A stretch of DNA of 64,000 nt from Halalkalibacillus halophilus DSM 18494 (GTDB taxonomy: Bacteria > Bacillota > Bacilli > Bacillales > Alkalibacillaceae). Position 1 is the first letter of the stretch. Each line of letters starts with the position of its first letter. Where the stretch lies: NCBI RefSeq assembly GCF_000423105.1, contig NZ_AUHI01000005.1:62001-126000 (forward strand). The letters run 5' to 3'. The translations under genes and the position numbers were made by a program. Of this stretch, positions 16,144 to 25,014 are shown in pieces. The notes beneath the pieces are model-generated. The model saw only the letters and a program-made list of their open reading frames with translations, had not been told where the DNA came from and searched no databases.

Positions 16144-17475
16144 TTACTTTTTCTTCCCTTTTCGAAACTGCTGTCTTTTCATCTTTTTATGAATTTGATC
16201 TTTTTCATATTTCATTTTCTTTTTATAGCCTGGTTTAACTTTTTTTCTACGTTTGACCTTGCTCCATGCTTCTTGATCTGTTTCATTGGATTCTTTCTTA
16301 CGTTTCTTTCGTTCATTCCATTCCTTAACTTCTTTCCACTCGTTCCCTTTAATATCATAATTATCAAATGTAATGCCTCGTTCTTCCAGTTTCGCAATAA
16401 CTGGCAAATCATCTTCTTCATACAAGCTTACGGCAGTTCCCTCTAATCCAGCACGAGCAGTTCTACCAACCCGGTGAATATATGCTTCTCCTTCTTTAGG
16501 AAACTCAGCATTGAACACATGGCTAACACCTGGGATATCAATACCTCTTGCAGCTAAATCGGTAGCTACAATATATTGATATCTTAGACTACGTATATCT
16601 TTTAACTTCCGTTTTCTTTCACGTGGTTTAAGTCCACCATGAATAATACCCACTTCTAATCCACGATCTAACAACTCACCAGCTAATGTGTCTGCACTTT
16701 CCTTTTTATTAACAAATACAAGTGCAATATAAGGATTTATTAATTTAGAAGCTTTAACAATTAAGTCTGCACGCTCCCGATGACGTAATGGAACTAAACG
16801 GTGCTCTAATTGCTCAGGACTAAGAATATCTTCATCGATTTGAATATGAGACGGGTTATGCATATATTTCGTTAAAAATGTCTGTAATCCTGTTGGAATA
16901 GTTGCAGAAAACACTAATGTTTGTACATCATTGTGCATACGATACAATAATTGATCTACTTCATCCATTAAGCCTAAATCAATTAATAGATCTGCCTCAT
17001 CAATCACTACACTTGTCACATTAGAAGGATTAATCGTTCCTTCTTTCATATAGTCCAAAATTCTACCTGGTGTACCTACAATTATATGCGGAGGAGTTTG
17101 TAGCTTTTGCTGTAATCGTTGTTTATCCGTACCCCCGATTACTAACTTGGAAGTCCATTTCTTCTCCACTTTTGATAGGGCTTGCATTTTTTTCACTTCT
17201 TCGTGAATTTGCACAGCAAGTTCACGTGTTGGTGCAATAATAATTTTTTGAATTTCTTGATTTTCTAAGTGAAGGTTTTCAATCAATGGAATTAAAAAGG
17301 CATGTGTTTTACCAGAGCCAGTCTGAGATTGTCCAATAATATTTTTACCCTTTAAAACTTGAGGAATTACTTTGTGCTGTATTTCTGTAGGATGCTTAAA
17401 TTTTAATTCATCTATTGTATTTAACATCTCTTCACTTAGTTGAAACGATTGGAAATAGCGTTTATTCATAATCAT
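16144..17475 (-). CDS. cshB: DEAD-box RNA helicase CshB
   Basis: 443 residues. All helicase motifs are seen: Q motif region HPTEIQHKVIPQ, motif I SQTGSGKT, Ia PTRELA, Ib TPGRI, II DEAD, III SAT, IV-VI including TDLAARGID and HRVGRTARAG. A C-terminal tail from about 375 is very rich in Lys/Arg and probably binds RNA. CshB is the cold-shock helicase that remodels mRNA and assists ribosome biogenesis. Adjacent to nfo and divergent from ispH, as in B. subtilis. Confidence 0.94.
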   Translation of the reverse strand: MIMNKRYFQSFQLSEEMLNTIDELKFKHPTEIQHKVIPQVLKGKNIIGQSQTGSGKTHAFLIPLIENLHLENQEIQKIIIAPTRELAVQIHEEVKKMQALSKVEKKWTSKLVIGGTDKQRLQQKLQTPPHIIVGTPGRILDYMKEGTINPSNVTSVVIDEADLLIDLGLMDEVDQLLYRMHNDVQTLVFSATIPTGLQTFLTKYMHNPSHIQIDEDILSPEQLEHRLVPLRHRERADLIVKASKLINPYIALVFVNKKESADTLAGELLDRGLEVGIIHGGLKPRERKRKLKDIRSLRYQYIVATDLAARGIDIPGVSHVFNAEFPKEGEAYIHRVGRTARAGLEGTAVSLYEEDDLPVIAKLEERGITFDNYDIKGNEWKEVKEWNERKKRKKESNETDQEAWSKVKRRKKVKPGYKKKMKYEKDQIHKKMKRQQFRKGKKK

Positions 17476-17539
17476 TCTCCTTTTCTACCATCCTTAATTA
17501 TAAAACAGAAGGTATATAAATGCTACATATAGAAAGATT

Positions 17540-17568
17540 TTGTCAAAGTATCAAATAACCATTATAAT
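17540..17568 (+). promoter_or_regulatory. SigA-type promoter of ispH
   Basis: TTGTCA (17540-17545), 17-bp spacer, perfect TATAAT (17563-17568), 38 bp before the ispH ATG. Confidence 0.8.
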
Positions 17569-17606
17569 GACAAGTAGAGATGTATTTATGAGGGGGCCAT
17601 GTTTAC

Positions 17607-18566
17607 ATGGAAGTCATTAAAATAGCACCAAGGGGATATTGTTATGGAGTGGTTGACGCGATGGTCATTGCAAGTAATGCTGCAAAAGATCCAAATTTAC
17701 CACGACCAATTTATATATTAGGAATGATCGTTCACAATAGTCACGTCACTCAAGCTTTCGAAGATGAAGGTGTCATTACATTGGATGGTAAAGATCAAAC
17801 ACGTGATCAATTACTGAAAGACATTAATGAGGGAACCGTAATCTTCACAGCTCATGGTGTTTCTCCAGAAGTGAAGAAAGTAGCAGAAGACAAGGGTCTT
17901 ACAGTATTAGATGCCACTTGTCCAGATGTTACTAGAACCCATGATTTAATTCGTGAAAAAGTCAGTGAAGGCTTTGAAATTGTCTATATCGGTAAAAAGG
18001 GACATCCTGAGCCAGAAGGAGCTGTTGGTGTCGCACCTGACCATGTTCACTTAATTCAAACAGAAGAAGATGTGGAACTTCTTAATCTTAAAGAAGATGC
18101 GAAAGTTGTTGTAACCAATCAAACAACGATGAGTCAATGGGATGTCTACGATATTATGCTTGCTGTGCAAGAAAAATATCCACAAACAGATATGGTGCAA
18201 GAAATTTGTATGGCAACACAAGTTAGACAGGAAGCTGTCGCTGAACAAGCTGTAGACGCTGACTTAACTTTAGTTGTAGGAGATCCTAAAAGTAATAACT
18301 CAAACCGTTTAGCGCAAGTTTCTATTCAAAAGGCAGGAACCAATGCATACCGTATTGCAGATGTTTCTGAAATAAAACAAGAATGGTTAGAAGGATGTTC
18401 AACCATCGCAATTACTGCGGGCGCATCAACACCAACTCCAATTACAAAAGAAGTAATCCGATTTATAGAAGCGTATGAACCTGACACAAATGAAAAGTGG
18501 CAAGCTGAAAGTAAGGTTACGAATAATAAGATCTTACCAAAAGTAAAACCTAAGAAACGCGTCTAA
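17607..18566 (+). CDS. ispH: 4-hydroxy-3-methylbut-2-enyl diphosphate reductase
   Basis: 319 residues. Last enzyme of the MEP pathway, making IPP and DMAPP from HMBPP with a 4Fe-4S cluster. Cluster cysteines are C12 (GYCYGV), C105 (DATCPDV) and the Cys in EICMATQ; the conserved AHG, GHPE and TNQTTMS motifs are present. GAGGGGG lies about 10 bp before the ATG. It stands alone with its own consensus promoter and a two-way terminator shared with guaA. Confidence 0.96.
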   Translation: MEVIKIAPRGYCYGVVDAMVIASNAAKDPNLPRPIYILGMIVHNSHVTQAFEDEGVITLDGKDQTRDQLLKDINEGTVIFTAHGVSPEVKKVAEDKGLTVLDATCPDVTRTHDLIREKVSEGFEIVYIGKKGHPEPEGAVGVAPDHVHLIQTEEDVELLNLKEDAKVVVTNQTTMSQWDVYDIMLAVQEKYPQTDMVQEICMATQVRQEAVAEQAVDADLTLVVGDPKSNNSNRLAQVSIQKAGTNAYRIADVSEIKQEWLEGCSTIAITAGASTPTPITKEVIRFIEAYEPDTNEKWQAESKVTNNKILPKVKPKKRV

Positions 18567-18576
18567 TTACGTATAA

Positions 18577-18634
18577 AAATAACCTCCGACCGAATCCAAA
18601 ATGAATTAATTTGGACCCGTGCGGAGGTTTTTTA
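18577..18634. terminator. Bidirectional terminator between ispH and guaA
   Basis: Stem AACCTCCG / CGGAGGTT with further pairing inside, T6 on the plus side and TTATTTTT on the minus side. It serves the convergent ispH and guaA. Confidence 0.82.
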
Positions 18635-18658
18635 ATGTATACAAAAACTGCGTATTAT

Positions 18659-20197
18659 TTACTCCCACTCAATCGTGGATGGCGGCTTACTAGTAATATC
18701 ATAAACCACTCGGTTCACATGACTTACTTCATTGACGATTCGGTTTGAAATTTTCTCCAATACTTCCCAAGGGATTCTTGCCCAGTCGGAAGTCATACCA
18801 TCTACGGAAGTAACAGCGCGGATCGCAATGGTATGATCATATGTTCGTTTGTCACCTTGCACACCAACACTTTGAATACCAGGTAGAACGGTGAAGTATT
18901 GCCAAATCTCTCGTTCTAAATGATTCAATTGAACTTCTTCTCTTAGAATTGCATCCGACTCGCGTACAATCTCTAATTTTTCTTCTGTTAATTCTCCTAG
19001 CACTCTGATTGCTAAGCCTGGACCTGGAAAAGGTTGTCTCCAAACAATATGTTCAGGAATACCAAGTTCTTCTCCTAATTTTCTCACTTCATCTTTAAAT
19101 AACGTGTTTAAAGGTTCGATTAGTTGAAATTCCATATGCTCTGGTAATCCACCAACATTATGGTGAGATTTGATCGTTTCAGCCGTATCTGTACCACTTT
19201 CAATGATATCTGTATAGAGCGTTCCTTGTGCTAAATAATCCACTTCCGTTAATTTAGCTGCTTCATCATCAAATACATAAATAAATTCATTTCCAATACG
19301 TTTTCTTTTTTCTTCAGGGTCTGAGATCCCTTTTAGTTTATCTAAAAACCGGTCTTGAGCATCTACTTTAATAACATTGATTTGGAAACCTTCTCGGAAC
19401 ATTTTCATCACTTGATCCGCTTCATCTTTTCTTAATAGACCATGATCAACAAAGATACAAGTTAACTGATCTCCAATGGCTTCATGCAGTAACACCGCAA
19501 CAACGGACGAATCTACTCCTCCACTCAAAGCGCATAATACTTTACGGTCTTTCACTTCTTCACGAATTTTTTCTACTTGCATCTCAATAAAGTTTTCCAT
19601 CGTCCAATTGCCAGAACAGTTACAAATATCAAAAGCAAAATTCTTCAACAAGTCATTTCCATATATCGAATTTTTTACTTCTGGATGAAACTGGACCCCA
19701 TAAAATTGACGCTCACTATTACTGAATGCAGCTATAGGACAGGAAGGGTTTGTTGCATCTACTGTGAAATTAGTTGGTGGCTGAAGAACTAAGTCTCCAT
19801 GGCTCATCCAAACCGTTTGCTCATTTGGTAATGTTTGAAACAATCTTGCGTGGTCAACAACATCAATCGTAGCTTTTCCATATTCACGATGATTTGCCTT
19901 TTCTACTTTACCGCCTAGTTCCTTCGCCATAATTTGCATGCCATAACAGATGCCTAAGATCGGAATATCTAATTCAAAGATTTCAGGGTCGATTTTAGGA
20001 GCATTTTCATCATACACACTACCTGGTCCTCCAGATAATATAATTCCATTTGGATTTAACTCCTTTAATTCCTCTGCAGTTATCTTGTTAGAGTGTAATT
20101 CACTAAACACCCCAAACTCTCTTATCCTTCTAGTTATTAATTGATTATATTGGCTACCATAGTCAAGAACTATGATTCGCTCTTTAATTTCCTGCAA
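18659..20197 (-). CDS. guaA: GMP synthase (glutamine-hydrolysing)
   Basis: 512 residues from a TTG start (20195-20197) that is preceded by AGAGGTGAA; this gives the family length and removes an unlikely 19-residue extension. Type I glutamine amidotransferase domain with nucleophile C84 (GICYGMQ) and the His/Glu of FHPEV, then the ATP-PPase domain with LSGGVDSSV and the dimerisation domain ending TIEWE. Converts XMP to GMP. It lies downstream of guaB, behind a guanine riboswitch with its own terminator. Confidence 0.96.
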   Translation of the reverse strand: MQEIKERIIVLDYGSQYNQLITRRIREFGVFSELHSNKITAEELKELNPNGIILSGGPGSVYDENAPKIDPEIFELDIPILGICYGMQIMAKELGGKVEKANHREYGKATIDVVDHARLFQTLPNEQTVWMSHGDLVLQPPTNFTVDATNPSCPIAAFSNSERQFYGVQFHPEVKNSIYGNDLLKNFAFDICNCSGNWTMENFIEMQVEKIREEVKDRKVLCALSGGVDSSVVAVLLHEAIGDQLTCIFVDHGLLRKDEADQVMKMFREGFQINVIKVDAQDRFLDKLKGISDPEEKRKRIGNEFIYVFDDEAAKLTEVDYLAQGTLYTDIIESGTDTAETIKSHHNVGGLPEHMEFQLIEPLNTLFKDEVRKLGEELGIPEHIVWRQPFPGPGLAIRVLGELTEEKLEIVRESDAILREEVQLNHLEREIWQYFTVLPGIQSVGVQGDKRTYDHTIAIRAVTSVDGMTSDWARIPWEVLEKISNRIVNEVSHVNRVVYDITSKPPSTIEWE

Positions 20198-20317
20198 GCT
20201 ATTCACCTCTTTATTATTACGTTCCCAATGATTAACACGATTAATAGAGTACAAAAAAAGCTCAAGTGTCTCTTCATCACCTATATACGCGTAATAGATA
20301 GAAATACATTTTCCTTA

Positions 20318-20364
20318 TAAAAAATGTACAAATCTACCTAGTGGGAGAAGGCAGAATTGTACAT
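20318..20364 (-). terminator. Riboswitch expression-platform terminator of guaA
   Basis: Minus strand: arms at 20349-20364 and 20324-20339 pair over 16 bp (one mismatch, one G-T), followed by six T. The sequence AAGGTAG at the end of aptamer P1 can instead pair with CTGCCTT of the first arm, a plausible antiterminator. Confidence 0.8.
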
Positions 20365-20373
20365 CAATACTAC

Positions 20374-20442
20374 CTTCATAGTTGAGTCATTTAAGGTAAC
20401 TCAGTAGAGACGCTTTCGCCATATTCGAAAGCATATATGAAG
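20374..20442 (-). promoter_or_regulatory. Guanine riboswitch aptamer upstream of guaA
   Basis: Read on the minus strand: P1 CTTCATA / TATGAAG; P2 GCTTTCG / CGAAAGC closed by loop AATATGG; J2/3 GTCTCTAC; P3 TGAGTTA / TGACTCA closed by loop CCTTAAA; J3/1 AC. Loop GG and CC can form the L2-L3 kissing pairs. The residue at the specificity position (74) is C, which means guanine, not adenine. J1/2 is TAT and J2/3 has C at the position equal to 48, both differing from the usual TAA and T. Together with the terminator below it this is an OFF switch for guaA. Confidence 0.9.
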
Positions 20443-20477
20443 TTAATCATTTATAGGGATTGAATATTATATTTTGT

Positions 20478-21941
20478 TTATAAAGAATAGTTTGGTGCTT
20501 CCTTTGTAATTTGTACATCATGTGGATGACTTTCTCTTAAGCCAGCACCTGTGTTTTTTATAAAAGTAGCTTCTTCTCTAAGAAATTGTAAGTTTGGTGT
20601 TCCACAATATCCCATACCGGATCTTAATCCTCCAGTCATTTGGTATATCGTGTCAGCAACATCACCTTTATAGTGTACACGCCCTTCAATTCCTTCAGGG
20701 ACAAACTTTTTATTTTCCTCTTGAAAATAGCGATCCTTACTTCCTTTTTCCATAGAAGCAACAGATCCCATGCCACGATACGTTTTATAACGTCTACCTT
20801 GGTAAATTTCTGTATCTCCCGGGCTTTCCGTAGTTCCAGCTAACATACTACCTAACATGACAACATGTCCACCAGCGGCTAGCGCTTTTACAATATCACC
20901 AGAATATTTAATACCGCCATCAGCTATAACGGGAATATTGTGTTTTCTCGCTTCTGTAGCACAATCATAAACGGCTGTAATTTGAGGAACACCTACACCT
21001 GAAACGACTCTTGTTGTGCAGATTGAACCAGGACCAATTCCAACTTTAACTATATCAGTTCCGACTTCGATTAAAGCTTTTGTACCTTCTGGCGTAGCAA
21101 CATTACCAGCGATAATTGTAATATCCTTGTACTGGTTACGTAGATTAGCAATGGTATCTAAAACTCCTTGAGAATGACCATGAGCTGTGTCAATTACGAA
21201 AGCATCAACACCTGCTTCAAATAACTTTTGAGCTCGTAAATCCGTATCTCCAGAAACACCGATTGCAGCTGCAACTAATAATCTCCCATGTTCATCTGTC
21301 GCTGAGTTAGGGAACTCTACTTCTTTTTCTATATCTTTAATTGTGATAAGGCCTTTTAATTTCCCTTCAGCATCTGTTAAAGGAAGTTTTTCAATTCTAT
21401 GTTTTTGTAGAATCTCACTTGCTTGATCCAAACTAGTTCCTACTGGTGCAGTTACTAAGTTTTCTTTTGTCATCACATCATTAATTGAAATAGAATAGTC
21501 TTCTATAAATCGCAAATCACGATTCGTAATAATACCTGTTAATTTCTTATCAGTTTCATTGTTAACAATCGGCACTCCAGAAATTCTATATTTACCCATC
21601 AAATACTCTGCATCAAAAACCTGATGTTCAGGTGTTAAATAAAAAGGATTCGTAATTACTCCTCTTTCTGACCGCTTTACTTTATCTACCTGATCAGCTT
21701 GGTCTTCTACAGACATATTTTTGTGAATTACACCTAGGCCTCCTTGTCGCGCCATAGCTATTGCCATTTCAGCTTCTGTTACCGTATCCATACCCGAACT
21801 AATCATCGGAATATTCAACTTGATTTTATCTGTTAATTGAACAGACAAATCTACATTTCGCGGCAGAACATTCGATTCTGCTGGCATCAGCAAGACATCA
21901 TCAAAGGTTAACCCTTCTTTATTAAACTTATTTTCCCACAC
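20478..21941 (-). CDS. guaB: Inosine-5'-monophosphate dehydrogenase
   Basis: 487 residues from GTG. Oxidises IMP to XMP with NAD, the first committed step to GMP. TIM barrel with active-site C308 (GPGSICTTRV), flap region RYFQEENKKFVPEG, and a CBS pair inserted at about 95-210. The GTG start gives MWENKFNKEGLTFDDVLL, the family N-terminus. Its own promoter TTGACA-17-TAATCT lies upstream. Placed directly before guaA, so the two GMP enzymes are together, unlike the separate genes of B. subtilis. Confidence 0.96.
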   Translation of the reverse strand: MWENKFNKEGLTFDDVLLMPAESNVLPRNVDLSVQLTDKIKLNIPMISSGMDTVTEAEMAIAMARQGGLGVIHKNMSVEDQADQVDKVKRSERGVITNPFYLTPEHQVFDAEYLMGKYRISGVPIVNNETDKKLTGIITNRDLRFIEDYSISINDVMTKENLVTAPVGTSLDQASEILQKHRIEKLPLTDAEGKLKGLITIKDIEKEVEFPNSATDEHGRLLVAAAIGVSGDTDLRAQKLFEAGVDAFVIDTAHGHSQGVLDTIANLRNQYKDITIIAGNVATPEGTKALIEVGTDIVKVGIGPGSICTTRVVSGVGVPQITAVYDCATEARKHNIPVIADGGIKYSGDIVKALAAGGHVVMLGSMLAGTTESPGDTEIYQGRRYKTYRGMGSVASMEKGSKDRYFQEENKKFVPEGIEGRVHYKGDVADTIYQMTGGLRSGMGYCGTPNLQFLREEATFIKNTGAGLRESHPHDVQITKEAPNYSL

Positions 21942-21975
21942 AAATAATCAATCCCCTTCCCTAAATATTATTAGT

Positions 21976-22004
21976 AGATTATCAATGGCATGCTTGGCTG
22001 TCAA
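21976..22004 (-). promoter_or_regulatory. SigA-type promoter of guaB
   Basis: Minus strand: perfect TTGACA (21999-22004), 17-bp spacer, TAATCT (21976-21981), 34 bp before the GTG start. Confidence 0.78.
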
Positions 22005-22046
22005 CTGAACTCCAATAAATACAAATATTCAAATTATTTTAGAAAA

Positions 22047-23165
22047 TTAAATGAAAGAAAATGGGTCCGTATTAATTGTTGAAACAATAATATCTATTAC
22101 TTTTTCTTCAGAATTAATTTTATTCTCTAAAATTCTAGTTAAAGCTGTTTTCATCACTTGTTCTATATGATGTCCAGGATCAATCATAGTAAGTCCTAAT
22201 CCCTTTGCATCGTGAGCTGTATGGTAGTCTATATCACCTGTAATCAGGACATCCGCACCACTGATTTTTGCTTGATTGATGAACTTACCACCACTTCCAC
22301 CAATCATGGCAACTGTGGATATTTGTTTATCTGCATCCCCAACAAATCGAATGGCTGCAATGCCAAAAGCTGTTTTGCAATAAGATGAAAAATCATCTAA
22401 ATTCATTGGTTCCCTTAGTTTTCCGATTCTTCCTAAACCTTTCGATGCCCCTGTTAATTCGAGAGGATACAAATCATAAGCCATCTCTTCATAAGGATGG
22501 GCTGCTTTAGCAGCGGAGACTACTTCGGTTATTATATTTGCCGGCATAATGGTTTCCATTCTATATTCTTCCACTTTTTCTAATTGATTCTGTTCTCCAA
22601 TATGAGGGTTGGTTCCTTCTAAAGGTTTAAACGTTCCTTCCCCTAATGTATTAAAAGTACAATGACTATAATCTCCGATGTGACCGGCTCCAGCTTCTGA
22701 AATTGCGTTTCTAACTTCATCTTGATGACTACTTGGCACATATACAACCAATTTAACAAGAGATTCTTTTTCTGTTTCTACTACGACTCCCTGGATGTCT
22801 AACCCGAGCTGATCCATGAGCATATCATTCACACCATCTGTAGCAATATCTAAATTTGTGTGAGCTGCATAAACAGAAATATCATTTTTTATAAGTTTAG
22901 CTATAATCCTGCCTTTTTCTGTATTCAAATTTATCGATTTTAATGGTTTGAATAGTAAAGGGTGATGAGCAATAATTAAATCTACATTATTCTCAACAGC
23001 TTCATCAACAACATCCTCGAGTGCATCTAATGTAACCATCACTTTAGATACCTTTTGATTCATACTCCCTACATGTAACCCAATCGGATCTCCGTCGAAT
23101 GCTAAATTCTTAGGAGCCAGTTCTTCCACATGCTTTATTACATCTTTTACTGTTAAATCAGCCAT
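22047..23165 (-). CDS. yqfO: Nif3-like dinuclear metal-centre protein YqfO
   Basis: 372 residues. Two Nif3 halves with the metal-binding motifs IAHHPLLF and AAHTNLD and, at the end, DIDYHTAHDAKGLGLTMIDPGHH, enclosing a PII-like insert at about 130-235. Homologues form toroidal hexamers; annotated as GTP cyclohydrolase I type 2 homologues, but the real substrate is unsettled. Its start overlaps the end of trmK by 8 bp, showing translational coupling, as in B. subtilis yqfN-yqfO. Confidence 0.93.
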   Translation of the reverse strand: MADLTVKDVIKHVEELAPKNLAFDGDPIGLHVGSMNQKVSKVMVTLDALEDVVDEAVENNVDLIIAHHPLLFKPLKSINLNTEKGRIIAKLIKNDISVYAAHTNLDIATDGVNDMLMDQLGLDIQGVVVETEKESLVKLVVYVPSSHQDEVRNAISEAGAGHIGDYSHCTFNTLGEGTFKPLEGTNPHIGEQNQLEKVEEYRMETIMPANIITEVVSAAKAAHPYEEMAYDLYPLELTGASKGLGRIGKLREPMNLDDFSSYCKTAFGIAAIRFVGDADKQISTVAMIGGSGGKFINQAKISGADVLITGDIDYHTAHDAKGLGLTMIDPGHHIEQVMKTALTRILENKINSEEKVIDIIVSTINTDPFSFI

Positions 23166-23856
23166 GTATTAGTTCCTCCTCAATCCAATATAAATGCTGC
23201 TTAAATTTATTGATTTTTTCATTATCTGGAGATTGTGCTTGCTGCATTTGATCAATAATTCTACGTTTGTTTTCTGCAACACGCTTCCACTTTTGTTGAA
23301 AAGCTGAATTTTTTTCTTTTAACAATTGAGGGCCCAAGTAAATTTCTTTGTTCGTCAATACAACCTGACTCAAAGAAGGCTCTAATACGATAATTTCATA
23401 TATATATCCATCTTCATTAAAAATCTCTTCTTCTACAATTTGAAAATGATGATTAATTGCAAATTGTCTAATGGAAGCTGCATCTATATTGGGTTGCAAT
23501 ATCAACCTTTTCGCATTTGATATCTTCTCAATACCTTCATTTAAAATGGTGGTAATTAATTTACCTCCCATTCCTGCGATAACGATACACTCCGCTTCAT
23601 TCACTTTTAAAACTTCTAATCCACTACCTAACCTACAATCGATACGATGACTTAAATGGAAGTTCTCCACATGATTTTTAGCTGCTAATAAGGGGCCCTC
23701 ATTTATTTCGCCTGCTATCGCTTGAGCATTAGGGTTTTCTAAACAGAACATTGAGGGAAGATACGCATGATCTGATCCGATGTCTGCTATAACTTTACAA
23801 TCTTTTGGTATAAAATTTTTCACTTTAGTTAGTCTTAAAGATAATTCTTGGCTCAT
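23158..23856 (-). CDS. trmK: tRNA (adenine22-N1)-methyltransferase
   Basis: 232 residues. Rossmann methyltransferase with SAM-binding motif ADIGSDHAYLP (about 24-34), acidic GEINEGPL, and IVIAGMGGKLI, the TrmK signature; C-terminal coiled coil (about 165-225). Methylates N1 of A22 in tRNA, mainly tRNA-Ser and tRNA-Tyr. Precedes yqfO with an 8-bp overlap. Confidence 0.93.
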   Translation of the reverse strand: MSQELSLRLTKVKNFIPKDCKVIADIGSDHAYLPSMFCLENPNAQAIAGEINEGPLLAAKNHVENFHLSHRIDCRLGSGLEVLKVNEAECIVIAGMGGKLITTILNEGIEKISNAKRLILQPNIDAASIRQFAINHHFQIVEEEIFNEDGYIYEIIVLEPSLSQVVLTNKEIYLGPQLLKEKNSAFQQKWKRVAENKRRIIDQMQQAQSPDNEKINKFKQHLYWIEEELIHG

Positions 23857-23927
23857 TATTTTCTATCCTCTTTTTCTTAAGTTTAACATGAATACCCACC
23901 AAAATAATTAGTGTAGAGTCTATATAG

Positions 23928-23979
23928 CAAAAAAAATTCAGAAACAGCTTGTAGTATGTTCTCAAGCGTGTTTCTGAAT
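23928..23979 (-). terminator. Terminator of cccA
   Basis: Arms ATTCAGAAACAGCTTG and CAAGCGTGTTTCTGAAT with one bulge, eight T on the minus strand, directly after the cccA stop. Confidence 0.85.
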
Positions 23980-23989
23980 ATATTTTGGG

Positions 23990-24346
23990 TTATTGATCCA
24001 TTAACCATTCTGCAAGAACTTCTGCTTCTTCATCATTAGCATAGTCCCCAGTCATTAATGAACTACCTTCTACACCATTTGCAATAACATCAACTAGACC
24101 TTCCATATCGTAGTCACTGCCTACATCCGTTAGGGCAGGACCTGTCCCACCTTCTAAATCTCCACCATGACAGCTCATACAGTTATTTTCGAAAATGGCT
24201 TCGGGTTCCATTGAACCTTCTTCTTCAGTAGATTCTCCATCTTCTGCGACATCCATTTGGGATAAGCCTACGCCTCCCATTACAATCATAGCAATAATTC
24301 CTAAAGTTGCTATTAATGCGAAAGGTACAATTGGGTTTTTAGTCAT
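23990..24346 (-). CDS. cccA: Membrane-anchored cytochrome c550
   Basis: 118 residues: one N-terminal membrane anchor (about 9-30), a Glu/Ser-rich linker, then a small class I cytochrome c domain. The haem motif is C56-MS-C59-H60 and the likely second axial ligand is M98 (SSLMTGDY). It faces the outside of the membrane and carries electrons in respiration. The neighbourhood sigA-cccA-trmK is as in B. subtilis. GGAGG precedes the ATG. Confidence 0.93.
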   Translation of the reverse strand: MTKNPIVPFALIATLGIIAMIVMGGVGLSQMDVAEDGESTEEEGSMEPEAIFENNCMSCHGGDLEGGTGPALTDVGSDYDMEGLVDVIANGVEGSSLMTGDYANDEEAEVLAEWLMDQ

Positions 24347-24445
24347 AAATGAAACCTCCTTTGATCCGACTCTATGTAGCCAATTAAAGCTATATTTATT
24401 TTACTCGAAAATCGCCGCTACGGAAAGGGCAAAATTGTGAATATT

Positions 24446-24985
24446 TTATATGAACATGAAAAATAGAATTAATACAATTCCTATTATACCAGAAGCGATT
24501 AAATAATAATATTTAGCAAAATAACCACCTATGATCCATCCTAAACAATGAAAAAGAATTATTAAATTTAATGCCAACCCTTGGCCAATTAGTATATCTG
24601 TGACGGAAATAGTGCTAATCAAAAATACCAAACAGAAAACTACGATTGGAACATGGATGTATATGCTGTTTTTATTCTTATAATAAATAATATGTGCTAG
24701 GATAATTGCTAAGCTAATAAGAAATGTCACTAGCTGAATGATAAGTTGATCATTAAACCAAAAACTAATTAAGAAAATAGCTGGTAATAATAATAAGAGT
24801 AAGGAGAGATCCAAAAAGAAAAGAGTGTTTTTCCACTTTTTCTTATTTTTTGGTACCTCTTCCTCCTCCCCTTCACCAAATGTGTATAAAGCTAATAAAA
24901 AATCACAATACTCACTTGGCAATAGTCTTGACTGTTTCCAATGTTTTATTTCATCGATAATAATTTTATTTCGTTCATGGTTCAT
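24446..24985 (-). CDS. Five-helix membrane protein of unknown function
   Basis: 179 residues. A charged N-terminal segment (MNHERNKIIIDEIKHWKQ, then LLPSEYCDFLLALY) and an acidic GEGEEEE stretch are followed by five transmembrane helices (about 52-75, 79-101, 107-128, 133-153, 157-178). The N-terminal W-x-LP-x-YCDFLLALY pattern recalls the start of DUF2157-like membrane proteins, but that is only a resemblance. GGGGG lies before the ATG. It starts 29 bp after the sigA stop with no terminator between, so it probably rides on the sigA transcript. Confidence 0.7.
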   Translation of the reverse strand: MNHERNKIIIDEIKHWKQSRLLPSEYCDFLLALYTFGEGEEEEVPKNKKKWKNTLFFLDLSLLLLLLPAIFLISFWFNDQLIIQLVTFLISLAIILAHIIYYKNKNSIYIHVPIVVFCLVFLISTISVTDILIGQGLALNLIILFHCLGWIIGGYFAKYYYLIASGIIGIVLILFFMFI

Positions 24986-25014
24986 GATATCCCCCTATGA
25001 ACAACCTATTCAAA

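Noticed and set aside
20198..20254. N-terminal extension of GuaA by 19 residues
   Set aside because: The TTG at 20197 has a good ribosome-binding site and gives the family length; the extension lies in the leader after the riboswitch.
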